From contig OZ022256.1 of the NCBI GenBank assembly GCA_963978905.1, positions 30,653,426 through 30,717,425 of the forward strand: DNA of 64,000 bases. The letters are read 5' to 3'. Under the pieces are notes generated by a model, which was given only the letters and a program-made list of their open reading frames with translations, was not told the DNA's origin and did no database searches. The DNA comes from Trichostrongylus colubriformis (Eukaryota > Nematoda > Chromadorea > Rhabditida > Trichostrongylidae). Positions within the stretch are counted from its first letter, which is position 1. Each line of letters begins with the position of its first letter. Made by a program: the position numbers and the translations under genes. Below are positions 33,936-45,900 of the stretch, piece after piece.

Positions 33936-36148
33936 CTAAAAATAATACAGCAATGTCAACATATCATAGTCTAAAGAGGTAATTACAAAATAACATGGTC
34001 GATTTATAGCATTAAGAAAACGTTGTCGATCTCCCTGCCTCTGAATCCTTGAGCCATGGACTGAAAACAAGTTTTACCCTTGGGCTACCGCCTCCCCACT
34101 TCCCTTCCCTCCGCCGACGATGACAGATAGTGAGCCATACAGACAACCTCCATCACGGCATGTGATGAGTGGGTTAGGCCACGAAATTTCAAAACAGAAG
34201 AGTGAACCAGTAACTCCGTGAAGAAAAGTGGTATCTCATGTCAAGCTACATGGCTGAAGAACTTTTGAATACGGCTTTGAAAGGCTAGTCGCAATCTTCA
34301 CCCAAATAACTACCCCGTCAGCGCTCTAAGGCATACTCAAACTCGAATCTCGAACCATTTGCTGTTTGTAAGTTGCTCTGCATCCCTCTGTATTTGCCAG
34401 ATGCCAGATGCTGATCATGGTTGCACGTCAAATCCTTCTAATGATCCAGTAGCACTAGGCTATCCATCGTGAACGAGTGATACACCAAGGAGCTCATAGA
34501 AACTTTGAATGGAAAATAAAGGCGCCAAACGAGTAGCGGCTAGAAGGAGCAGCACCGTCCGAAAAAATCGCTTAATTAGCATTATGAATACGAGGTTCAG
34601 CGCTCAGACGGAGCAGCTCGGCTCTGAAGTGGCATCACTTTGACCCACATTTGCGAGGTACTGCTTGATATATCGAAGGCTGACTTTACCAGATGTTCAG
34701 AGCTGGTGCATCACAATTTTTGGTTCTAGCAGGCATGCTTACTGATGAAAAGTGTCTGTTAAAACACGGTGGCATACTTAATCCTCCTGTCACTATCATG
34801 AGCCATTACACTACCGATGCTCTTGCGTTTGCTATGTTGCTACAGTTTGCAAATATTAGTTCTTAAGCCGCAGTCAATCTTCGCGATTTTGCGGATACTC
34901 TTTCATACGCGATACTACGACCTTGAGATTGTGCAAACTCGCCAAAATCGCAGTCGGAAACGCAAATTCGCGGAGTCTGACGAGGGCGTTACTACCACTC
35001 TCACCTATGACATGCTGAGCAGTTAGCAGCGGACCTAATGGCACTCTCAATGAGTATTTGGATGCAATTACGCGCTCGAAAATGAAAGCAGAGGTGCTTA
35101 GCGGACTGCCACTAAAGAAAATGGGAAAAATTTCAGGCAACACTGGAAAGGGTCACTGCACAGAAAACACCTAGTGTTCTCGTGAAACGCCAGGCTTCTT
35201 CTTTTCATCATCTACTAAAAGAATCAGCGACTCATTTAAAATTAATCGTGGAATGTGTCTTCGCGCTAAAAATGTGTACATGAGTGAGTGAAGCAAGATA
35301 AGTCGATCGAAGCTTTGGTAATTCCTTGGTAATAAGGTTCACGAAAAGCACAGCAGATCCACATACAATTCCGGCACTGAGTCCAAGGCCGCCGTCAGAC
35401 ATTGCGATTTTGCGGTGTCGCACTCTCGCACGTAAAGTTGCACAATCGCAAGGTCGGAGTATGGCGAGCGAAAAAAGGACGCCACAAAGTCACAGAATCC
35501 AAATCGAGTCTGACGGCGACCTAATGCTTCCCATTACTTAGCACTCCTACAATGGTCTTCATTCCACGAGCTGTGGCGAGAGGCAGCATTCATCCAACAA
35601 AATCGAGTAGCAATTTCCAACCAATCATAAATGCTTATCTCAAACAACTTCTTTTAATCTAGGCAAATACATCGTAGTACTTACTTCATGAGGGCGCCGC
35701 CTGACTTCGCGGGTAACAGACGTCGAGCAACATGGAAGCACTTTCCCCAGTGCAACTCTGCTCCCACAAGATAGCATTTCCACGTCTGAACCATAGGTGA
35801 TTCTCACCAGTGTCATCAGAACTTATATTTTGCCGAGCTGTAGAGATACAGAATGTATCAACATATTACTCATGAGCAAGGCTTAAAATATTACTTTCAT
35901 TAGACTTCAGAAAAGCAATTACATGCATAAACAACAGAAAGACCAAGTGTCTAGTTAACCAACAATCACAGACGAAACGATGTAGTGTATACAAAGACTA
36001 TAAGGGTTCAAATAGACAAGCGATAAAATACATAGTTACGTAATAAATATATCCAATGAGTAACTGTGGGGCACAGAAATTCTGAGCTTTTCGAACACGC
36101 TTATAGACAATAAACTTACTGAAACTGAGATTGCAGATTATTTCGGTC
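33936..36148. other. Expected location of cox-18 5' exons; repeats only seen
   Basis: The N-terminal targeting exon of cox-18 should lie here or further right on the minus strand, but no candidate could be supported. A GCCGTCAGAC-type inverted repeat at about 35388-35521 suggests another small MITE, without a clear target duplication. Confidence 0.35.
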
Positions 36149-36672
36149 TCAATTCCCTAACCTTTGACCTGAACCAGAAAAGGGCCCCTTATCTCTGTTA
36201 GACTGGTGAGTATCACCTTGACCGTGATGCAGGTTTCTATTTGTATCTCTGCCAGTCGGGCGAGAAGAGAAGGGAGCACTGTCTCCTGATGATTGAGAGA
36301 TTACTATGGCTGCAACTACAACAGCTAACATCATTGGACCAGACAGAACAAAACCAAGGATAGCAGCGACGAGATGTAGGGGATCGACACGGTATCCTGC
36401 CACAGAGAAAGAATTGAGTCCGTACTGACGCAGGCGATCATTCGCAGAGTTCCATGCTGACGCGAAACCACCCGATGTCTCGCTCTGGAAATCGAGGATG
36501 ACATCGTTTTGCTGATCACCTCTGATCGGGCATGATCATGGAATCGCTCAAAGCTGAAGTAGAAAACGGCACACAAACCAACAATAAAGAGCAAACGGCA
36601 AATTCGGGTATATATCGCTATCACGTTAAGCAGCGAGCAGCGAGCCGTTCTCGACAAGGAGTTCAACGCCAT
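36149..36672 (-). CDS. Putative membrane protein, unrecognised
   Basis: Two overlapping open stretches are likely joined by splicing in a way I could not fix. The upstream one (from 36672) begins with ATG, MALNSLSRTARC, and contains the hydrophobic segment LLFIVGLCAVFYFSF. The downstream one is open from about 36540 to the stop at 36149 in another frame: NDVILDFQSETSGGF, then NDRLRQYGLNSFSVAGYR, then one or two membrane segments (LVAAILGFVLSGPMMLAVVV), then a polar Gly/His/Ser-rich tail (RDTNRNLHHGQGDTHQ). The tail and the membrane segments are unlike the surrounding repeats, which argues for a real gene. No family was recognised. Confidence 0.35.
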
Positions 36673-37336
36673 TCTATATCACAGTTAATAACAGTTCGGG
36701 CTTCATTTATATTATGAAAGTTGGTGGCGCACGTGCGAGACATTGGTGGACGCTAGGATAACTTAAGTCACAAATGTTTGTGTCTGATAGTATCGGCAGA
36801 TACAGCAATTATAGGAGACGCCACATTGAAGACACCAAAGAAGTACTTATGCCCATTTTTGAATATAAAAAAAGTACCAACAATAAATAGTGCAACACCA
36901 GTGGAATGAAATGGTCAGAAATCCCAAATGAAATGAACCCTTCCCTTACCACTGATCTTCATAATCACATCCGCGCCCCCTGCACCACTGAAAAGAGTAA
37001 TGCAGGGAAACAACGAGGTCAATAAGTTGAGTATCAACAACCCCCCCCCCTCTACGCAACTTCACCGCCGGCACACGTGGCACCACGACGAGGCCACCAT
37101 AAACAGCTTCAGGTACGCCTTTCAAAGAAAGTTCTGCCACAAATTATTTCCTTGAAACTTGCCAGACGCACTACGGAGAGCACGTCTTTCCAGTTTTGAC
37201 TACCCAAATTGTCCTAATGGCTCCTTTGAAAGGCATGTATACTAGCGCACAATGCTTATACCTCAAAACTGAGATGAAAAGCAGTATATAAGTAAATAAA
37301 AAGAATTCTGGGAACGGCAAAAACACCGCACATACC

Positions 37337-37504
37337 TCTGTTTGTCGCGAATGTTGAGCAGAAAGATTTGATTGACCACCTGTGCGTCGCTGGTTGTTTC
37401 GGACATCAGCGTCATCAACTACCTCTCCGGTGCTCAGTACTCGCACCATCGAAGAACTAAATCTTTCCACATTCTCAACGGTACGCACGAAGTATTCAGA
37501 GTAG
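37337..37504 (-). CDS. Possible coding exon with strong donor, unrecognised
   Basis: This minus-strand stretch is open for about 55 codons (EYFVRTVENVERF, then VRVLSTGEVVDDADVRN, then a Gln/Ser-rich end) and stops at a consensus GTATGT donor. No clear acceptor is visible at its 5' side, and the only start would be non-ATG. It may belong to the membrane-protein candidate at 36.1-36.7 kb, which is downstream on the same strand. Confidence 0.25.
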
Positions 37505-38089
37505 TGTCAGAAAACCGTGAGCATTGCACTGAGCCGTAATCATACAATACAACAGACATTGGTTAAGTATCGATTCAACGATTTTGCGACCCTATGGTCA
37601 GGCAAATCGCGCGATCGCCAAGTCGATCACCGACGCTTGAGGCTTGCAAAGCGATTGTCTTTGGATGGCTGTGAACGGTAGCAGAGCAGAGGGCGTAGCA
37701 GTGGAGCCTGCCAAATATGAGGTCGTTGGGGAAGTTCCTACTGTCTAAATGTTCCATTTCCTGAATAACTTTTTAGTTCTCCGCTAGGGCTGCTTATACA
37801 ATAGTGAAGCCCGCTTCTCGCTCTACCTATAGTTATGTTTATTCCCTAAAATGAAAAATTCGAAATTCTTCTAGTCTCTGGAACAAAATGGACAAACGAG
37901 AGCTCCACACCACGTCTCATGCACCCTTCTTCTTCGGCACACAAACGACCCATTTCTTGGCAGCATAAAGACATAAGAACCGGATTCTGTGTGACAATTG
38001 ACGACGACGGTTGGGACAGAGGTGAAGTTCCTAACAAATAGCCTCGTCAAAATGGTTGCGGTATGATGGTTTGCTCTTATTCACCAGTC

Positions 38090-38432
38090 TCATGGATCCT
38101 AGCGAAACTGCGAGGAACCCACGAGATGCATCGCAAACCACAGATCAGGAGCTTAGTAATGGTCAATAAGAAGAAACTTATCCTTCCTCATGTTACACAC
38201 GGCTCCATGTCCCACAAAAATCCTGGAGAAGTTAAAAGAGCTGGGCTACCGAATCTGCAGCATTCACCATACTTATACGGAAGAAATGCTTCGAGACCCA
38301 ACGTGATGCTGAAGAAGTTTTCAACGAACTCATCGACCCTAGATCTTCAAAGATCTGGTCAACCAAAATAAGCAGGCTTGCACTTGGATGGCAAAAATCT
38401 GTAGATTCCCATGGCTCTCAGCTCTACTGCTA
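38090..38432 (+). pseudogene. Mariner transposase C-terminal relic
   Basis: Decayed reading frames keep the end of a mariner transposase. One frame has KKKLILPHVTHGSMSHK and then LPNLQHSPYL, which corresponds to the second catalytic block and the PHPPYSPD block. The next frame has FNELIDPRSSKIW and then LALGWQKSVDSHGSQLYC, which corresponds to the terminal RWQKCVDSDGSYF block. No terminal repeats were seen nearby. It is older than the mariner at 20 kb. Confidence 0.65.
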
Positions 38433-39273
38433 GAATGTGTATGACCCTAGATGCTCGCATATGAAGTTAGAAGTCAAAAACCGCAGGAACTCTCCGAACG
38501 AGCCAATAACTGGCCTGGTGGCCAGTAACCAGCAGCAGCTCCAAAGCCACCGTTATCTAGTCCCGTGTAACTTCCATGATGAAATGATAATGATAGTTAT
38601 TCTGGTTGAATTGGGGGTAAACCAGAAGTAGAAACCAGTAGGAAGGAACTCGCTCTATCTAGTTGCTGTCAACAGCAGTATTAATCAATTATTGCAAACC
38701 CATTTGGTGAGGGGGTACTGATCTACTACTGCCACCACTAGGAGCAAAAAAATACAAGTAAACCACAAACTTCTATAAGAATCAGCGAGAAAAAAATGCT
38801 GCTTTCGAGTACAGGACCTTCAACGAAGAGAGATGCAAAAAAAATTTAATCCTCCTTATGTTCACTCAGAAACAGCAAGTGAATAATTCAGTATCTGCCA
38901 AAATATCTAAACGTACAACTCCCAAAGCAGAACCAAAAAGCTCGACAGCTTCAACCAAGTTTCAACTTCTCCATTTATTGTATTGCTCGAGAATGTTATA
39001 TTATTCGGGAGAGAAGGTCCCGTGACTCAGGGAACCAATACCAATTACTTTGAAGAAGATATCAACGCATGCAGGCAGAACACCCACAAACGAACAAAAC
39101 CCCATAAACAATGTATGCATAGCAGCCTGAGTGACTGCGCAGACTTTGTGCACACAGTAATGCCACGCCTAGTTCTTGAGTGGTTATGCTGGCTGTGAGT
39201 AGGATTCACGATGGGAAAAGTGTATCAACTGCAGTTTCGATTAGACGCTATCGTCAGCAGCATGAAAACTTTA

Positions 39274-39396
39274 GGCAGTGTTCATAGTTCACGATTCAGG
39301 CGATCGCGTGATCGCCTGAATCACCCAATCAATATGTATCTTTTTCCTTCCGCCTGAATCGCGTGATCGCCTGAATCGTGAACTATTAACACTGCC
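39274..39396. mobile_element. Short palindromic MITE flanked by TTA
   Basis: The 123-bp inverted repeat has ends GGCAGTGTTCATAGTTCACG and its near reverse complement, flanked by TTA at 39271-39273 and 39397-39399. The arms contain ATTCAGGCGATC palindromes. The end sequence resembles that of the MITE at 2424 (GGC..TTCATA.TT). Confidence 0.85.
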
Positions 39397-39940
39397 TTAA
39401 GGGAAGCGCAACCGCACAATGGGTTAGCAAAAATAACGCAGTTGCCAGCTTACAGATGTAAAAGTGGCTGGCATCCAAAACCCTGGAGGGATTTTCACAA
39501 GGGGGTGCGGGAAAATGCTTATGCAGCTGAGGGGCCATTGGATTTCGTTCAGTCGTTTCTCACTTGATTCGGAGTTCCCATCATTTAATCACCGGATAAC
39601 GCTGTCTCCGAGCGAAATGGTGTCCCCCCCCCTCAACAACATTAGCGTCCGAGAGAGTGTGAAATGTTGGCATAATAAAAGCTATAAAAGGAGACACAAC
39701 TCTTGAGGATACTGGAATTGCGCGAGTGAAGATAATTCAGTCAGTGGATTACTGTGATTTTGTGCAGTATGCAATTACACACAAAACAGCCAATATTATC
39801 CTAACGCACTGCGCTGCAGGACCATGGAAGCATCCGAATTTTCTCGGCCGCCACTCCCCGTATATCAAACTCGAATTTAACTGGTTGCCTTTTTTGCTTC
39901 CTAATTTTCAGGTTTCATTCATAATGAACAGTATACTTTA

Positions 39941-39947
39941 TTTTTAG
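39941..39947 (+). promoter_or_regulatory. 3' splice or trans-splice acceptor upstream of cct-8
   Basis: The stretch TATTTTTAG ends 27 bases before the cct-8 start codon and is a good nematode acceptor. Because no coding exon is expected upstream, it is either a spliced-leader trans-splice site or the end of a 5' UTR intron. The sequence cannot tell these apart. Confidence 0.45.
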
Positions 39948-39974
39948 CACAGTTAACTTGGGTTCGAGGCGAAA

Positions 39975-42900
39975 ATGGCTATGAACATTCCTAAATCGGG
40001 CTATAATCGCTTTATGAAAGAGGGTGCTCAGGTATGTTATAGCCATACTTCTCTTGATACACGTGTAAAATTTTAGTCTTCCAGCACTTCAAAGGTACTG
40101 ACGAAGCAGTGCTGCGAAATATTGATGCGTGTGTGGAGTTAGCATCGCAGCTGAAGTCGGCTTATGGCCCAAATGGTAAGCTTTTTGTATCCTTATGGTG
40201 CTGTTCGGTGTATGAGAAATTGTTAGATGGCCACAGATTGAAATAAACTTCAGGCATGAACAAGATGGTTATCAATCACATAGAGAAACTGTTTGTGACA
40301 AATGATGCCGCTACGATCCTGAAAGAGCTCGACGTCCAACATCCGGCTACTAAAATCATAGTCATGGCCAGCCAAATGCAGGAGAAACAGGTCACTTTTA
40401 AAATAGAGCTTTCCAGTGAACGAGATTATAACGGACAACAGTTTGTTTGCTGAGTCACCGTCATCATTATCCCATTTATTTTACCTCTCATAAACCGTGG
40501 TTGCATTAATTATTAGGTTGGACGGGAAGTTCTGGGACACTTTTTGTTTTTTCCTGTAGAAACCTGTAAAGCTTCGGGAGCATTTGGTAGTGGGGGGTAT
40601 ATGAAGCGTCTGAAAAGGGCTTCTGAATAGCACATTCATATTCTCTACGGCTTCAACTAGCAGTGAATTTACGGCAATTTCGCGAAAGGTGCGAAATTCA
40701 CGAACACCGCCTCGGTTCCTCAGCATGCGAGGCCACTAACAAAATTAACCAGTCGATGGACCCAGGTACTGTCTCTCATATGGCGGCAGCCCGATGGCTC
40801 GATCGGCTCAAATTGGAACAGGAAAAATTCCAAAAATTTGCACTGAGAAAAAAATGTGATTTTTTCTAAATTTTCAAAAAAAAGGGAAACTGTTACCATT
40901 CAGCACGGCAGTCCCTGGCGATCTCTACTGCAGGCAATTGGACAACGTAGCCGCAAAAATTACCGAAAAAATGGCTCTAGACTTCTTCCTCCACGACCAC
41001 GCTCGCCCACATGTGGCAAAGTTGACGTGCCAAAAGATCCAGGACCTTAGTTGGACGAAGCTCCCCCGTCCATCGTAATCTTCGGACATGGCCCCAACTG
41101 ACTACCACCTACTCCGATCTCTAACCCACTTCCTAGACGGACGGCAGCTCAAAGATGACGATGATCTCAAAATCGACCTCCAGACTTTCTTCGACCAGAA
41201 ATCCCCAGACTTCCATGGGCAAAGTATCTATTATCTTCCTGAGCGTTGGCAGTACATTGTAGATCACGATGGTGCATACTTTGGTGACTGAAGTTACATG
41301 TGAGTAAAATTAAAATAAATTGAATTTTTCTCACAAGGTGTCCCAGAACTTCCCGTCCAACCTAATAATATTCGACGATGTGATATCTAGGTCTCAACGA
41401 TCGGCTTGATGGGTATGCTACAACCCAACGTACAGCATGGGCTAGCTCAACAAAATTCTAGAAAAAAAGACCTGTAACATGAAGATGCCCATCTTTTTCT
41501 TAATTCCTGCGATGCGGTTCCTTTCTTATCAAGTTATAGCTGGAAGCCTGTGACTTTTCGAGTTCAAAAAAGAACCCATAATGGAGAACTGGATTGTTTG
41601 AAATGTTGCGCGCTGTCTGCTAACGTGTTGGTACACACTGTTTCAACAGCGAGGCACTCGCTAGAGTGTGTTCCAAGTGAGAAATCCCAGTGTGTTATAT
41701 AGGAGGATGTGCTTAGTCTATTATTAAAGCCTTGAACACAGTATACTGGAGTCTTCTAAGATTATGGAATTCTTGTATCGTAGCAAATTGTGTGCGTTAG
41801 GAAATACTTGGATAATTGCTATAGAGAACTGATATTTTGAATACTGACGAAAATAAGCGGGTTCGCGCGTGTACGTATATGAGTAATTTTATAGGATAGT
41901 CAGTTCTTAAATTTCACTTATCAAGGCTGGTGTCCTATAAATTATTGCCAATGAATCTTGAATCTTCAGGTCGGAGACAACACAAACACCGTGGTTATAC
42001 TGGCTGCTGCTCTTCTTGAACACGCCGCCCAGCTCATTAGCATGGTACTTTACTTTTTCTTTTCACTGATTCTCTCCTATGTTTCTTCTGACTAATTCTC
42101 TTCTATGTTCTAGATGTTATAAAACGGAATTCTTCAATTCCACGGAATTGAAATATAGAAACGATATGAGCTTTGCTTGGGCAGCAGCGTAGAGAAAGAT
42201 ATTTGAAGAAGTTTTCGTTCTATTTCTACCTATTATGTTAATTAATTATAGTTAAGTCCACTCACGGCTCGTTTCAGTTTATGTTCGCTAGTAATCAAAT
42301 TTCGGCGCTTATGTACTATGGGGGTATCACATTGAGAGATTGATTACATCAGAAATCTATAAGCATGTAATATTAACATGTCCGATTGTCACTGGGATGT
42401 TTGTGTTTTGAAATGTCTACGATTGATGATTGCCCGTCTGTGAGTGTCTCCTCCTCCTAGGCTTAGGCTAGATCCCTCATTCCTATTTGTACGCATTTCT
42501 TCGCCGCCAAAAATCATCTCGCATGCAACATCATAAAAGAAAATGAGAATGTGGAGGAAAAAATGGTTTAGCAGGACCTTTCATGCGAGTTAGTGTAGGA
42601 TGGACTGCGCGTGCATCGCGTGTGCACCTTCTATTAGTTTTGGCCGGTTTTTGAAATTTCAATTTCGGGAGATCATAACTCGGCTCAGAGTGCATCTTTT
42701 CTTACATAATGAGCACCATTCGATTCGCTTTACTCCTGGCAACATTATGCATAGCTACATATCTCAGTTTGATGAACGGTTGATGATTTATATCGCGCGA
42801 AATGAAAAAAAGTCGGCTCCAAATCGCCAGTCTTCCTGTACACACTGCTACTGGAGGAGCTGTCCAGATGTTTGGGAAAGTGGGGCTTAGTCAGCGCTAA

Positions 42901-45900
42901 ATTGGTGAATATGATGAACGAGTGAGGGCTTCAGCCTGCAACTGCTTCAATTACTGGAAGAGGATTTGTGAAAAATGCGCTCGCGCATAACTGCCGTTAG
43001 GAGTCCAGCGGCACCCATTTTTTTGGATTTTTCCAATTCAAGGCTACTCGAGGTGGTCAATCAAGTTCGTTTGTTGAGGGCCAGTACTTGTGGATATGGA
43101 CGCTCATCGCCTTCTGCCGTTTTAGTGGAAGCGATTTAATCAGTTGAAAATCCAAGCAGCTCGTTCTCATTTCTGCACTTCTGAAACCGGAGACAAGTTT
43201 TTCATCCAATGTTTCACTCCTCCCCTTGCAGTTTTCTTATTTGTGGTCACCTTCGCTGGGACTCGGTTAAACAAGAACTCGTGAAGTAAAGTCATCTTAA
43301 AAGTGCTATTTTCGCAGTACTTAAAAATTTCTCTAATAATTCGAAAACCTTGTGGCATACTAAACAAAACATATATTTAGAAAGAGCAACTTTTTATCTG
43401 TCTAAGGAGCACAATATCTCAGCTGATTCACTGCTCTGAGATTTGAATTCATTTTGTGAACGCGAAAAAGCGGCCAGAACTTTTCTTACAACCTAATATT
43501 AGCACGGCATCACCTGTATATGAAGCTACACCACACTACACCACACCACACATAAGCTACACCACACTTTCTTACTTACTTACACCATACTGACTCATTT
43601 TTTGTTCTTTAGCTTTTTATATTGCGTGATTGTTATGTATTATGTTCTCTTTTGCTGCAAGGTGCTAAGATATTTATGAAACCGGTTGGGATGATTTTTG
43701 CCTAGGCCTAGATGGGAAGGAGCTCGAAAAGGTGAAACAACTTCTTGTTTTAACATTTTTTTGTATCCATTTGCGGTGGAGGACACTGCTCGGAGATCCT
43801 ACCTACCCTCTCAGGGTGAACAAAAATTTCCTACTCCTCAGGTGTTGTTTTTGAGTGCCACCTCCATGGTACATGAGCCCTAATTTCAGTGATTATGGTG
43901 AAGTAATCAGTTCTTCGGTATGTTTTGAATTGTTTGTGCAGGGACTCACGCCGCAAGAAGTCGCTGCTGGATATGAGCAGGCTGCCGAAAAAGCTCTTGA
44001 AATTCTTCCAAGCTTGGTCATTAAGGAGGCAACAGATCTGAGAGATATTTCATTGGTATGTTTCTTCTTAAGGCTACTTCTACTTATGTAAGTTAAGAGT
44101 TCGTCATTTGATATAGTCGTGGAGGAGAAATTACCTTTATACATTCACAGGTAAAAAATTATCTCCGCTCTGCTATAACCTCGAAGCAATACGATAATGA
44201 AGAAGCTATTGCTGATTTAGTGTCAAAGGCTTGTGGTCAGTCTCTTTGCACTCCATAATCATTTTACAACAAGAAGGGAAATGGAAAATGAGTCTATCAA
44301 AATTTTTGAATAAAGCCGTCGAAGTGCTATGGTCGTGAGAAATTTAAATATGAAGTCCAGTAAAGTAAGAGTCTTCGCGACATGCGATTCGTCTTCCCAT
44401 GCGTTGTTATGGCATCGGAAAGTCGCGAAGCTTGATATAAATCAAAGAATCTCGGAGTCTCATGATGTTGTTGAACATTGTTTGAGGAATAGTAATTCGC
44501 TGAACTTGTGGATATCAAATTTTTCGAAAATGTAATTTGGAGGCTATCAGGTGTTTGGTGCTTTGTGTTGATGTAGCTTTAGTTCCCAAATGAGACTGCG
44601 AGACAACATTTTTCTCTTTTTTTCAGTGCTCACTGTGCCGAAAAACAGCTTTAATTTCAATGTTGATAATATACGAATCTGCAAAATCTTGGGATCAGGT
44701 GTTAGCACGTCAATGGTAGGTAGTCCTCTGAAAGTCACTTTATTCTATTCACATGGTGCGATCTTCCATCTCACGTCATCGCTATTCACTTTACAATTAC
44801 GAGTGCGAAATTCTGATGATGGTTGTCCTTTAAGGTCATGAACGGAATGGTTTTCAAACGCGGCGCCGAAGGCGAAGTTAAGAGTGTGCAAAATGCTCGT
44901 GTTGCCGTTTTCACGTGTCCCTTCGATCTAACACAAACTGAAACCAAGGTTCTTCATCTTTTTGTCAGAGTATGGGCTTTTCTTCTGCTTCAATTTTGCA
45001 AATCTGTCTAGGGTACTGTCCTCATAGAAAATGCGGAGGAACTCATGGGTTTCGCAAAGGGTGAGGAAAGCGAGGTTGAGAACCAAGTGAAAGCACTCGC
45101 AGATAACGGAGTTCAGGTAAATCCTTCTCGCATTTACTGCACTCAGCCAATAATTTTTCCCACCTCCAGGTTGTCGTTGCTGCCGGAAAATTTGGTGATC
45201 TGTACTTGCACTTTCTGAACAAATACAAAATCATGGCGGTTAGGTTAGTTCATTTCAGCTTTGAATTGTTTAACCTTTTCTTTCATAATCATGGGCTGCA
45301 TATCCAATATGTTTTTCCTTTCTGATAATAGGTTTTGAAGGCTGACGTCAAAGTTTGACTTACGTCGTCTATGTCGTACTGTGGGTGCGCAAGCGCAAGC
45401 AAGAATCGTGAGTGCCTTGGATTTTCTTTGACCTGATACTATTGCGAACAAACACTATACAACGTATGAACTGGATTTGAAAATTTGTTGCAGTGTGCTC
45501 CGGCTGTTAATTTGCTTGGAACTTGTGACTCAGTTCATGTGAAAGAAATTGGAGATGAGAATGTGGTGGTCTTTGATAATAAGGTTTGCTAATATTTACT
45601 CGGTCATTCTTATTCTTAGCAGTGCAAAGATTAATGCGTAGAAATATTTGCAGGGAGAAAGAGGGAATGTTGCTACAATCATAATTCGGGGCTCAAGCCA
45701 ATCTCGTATAGACGATGTTGAGCGAGCTGTGGATGATGCTGTCAATACATACAAAAGTCTTACCAAAGACGGCAAGGTCAGTTCTCTTTATATTAAGTTG
45801 TCGAAAAAGTTTTTCGGTTTTTAAATACGCGTTTTTTCCCTCCAAACTGCTTTCCAGCAATTTCTTCTGTACATACACATGTAGGACTGGTTCACACGCA

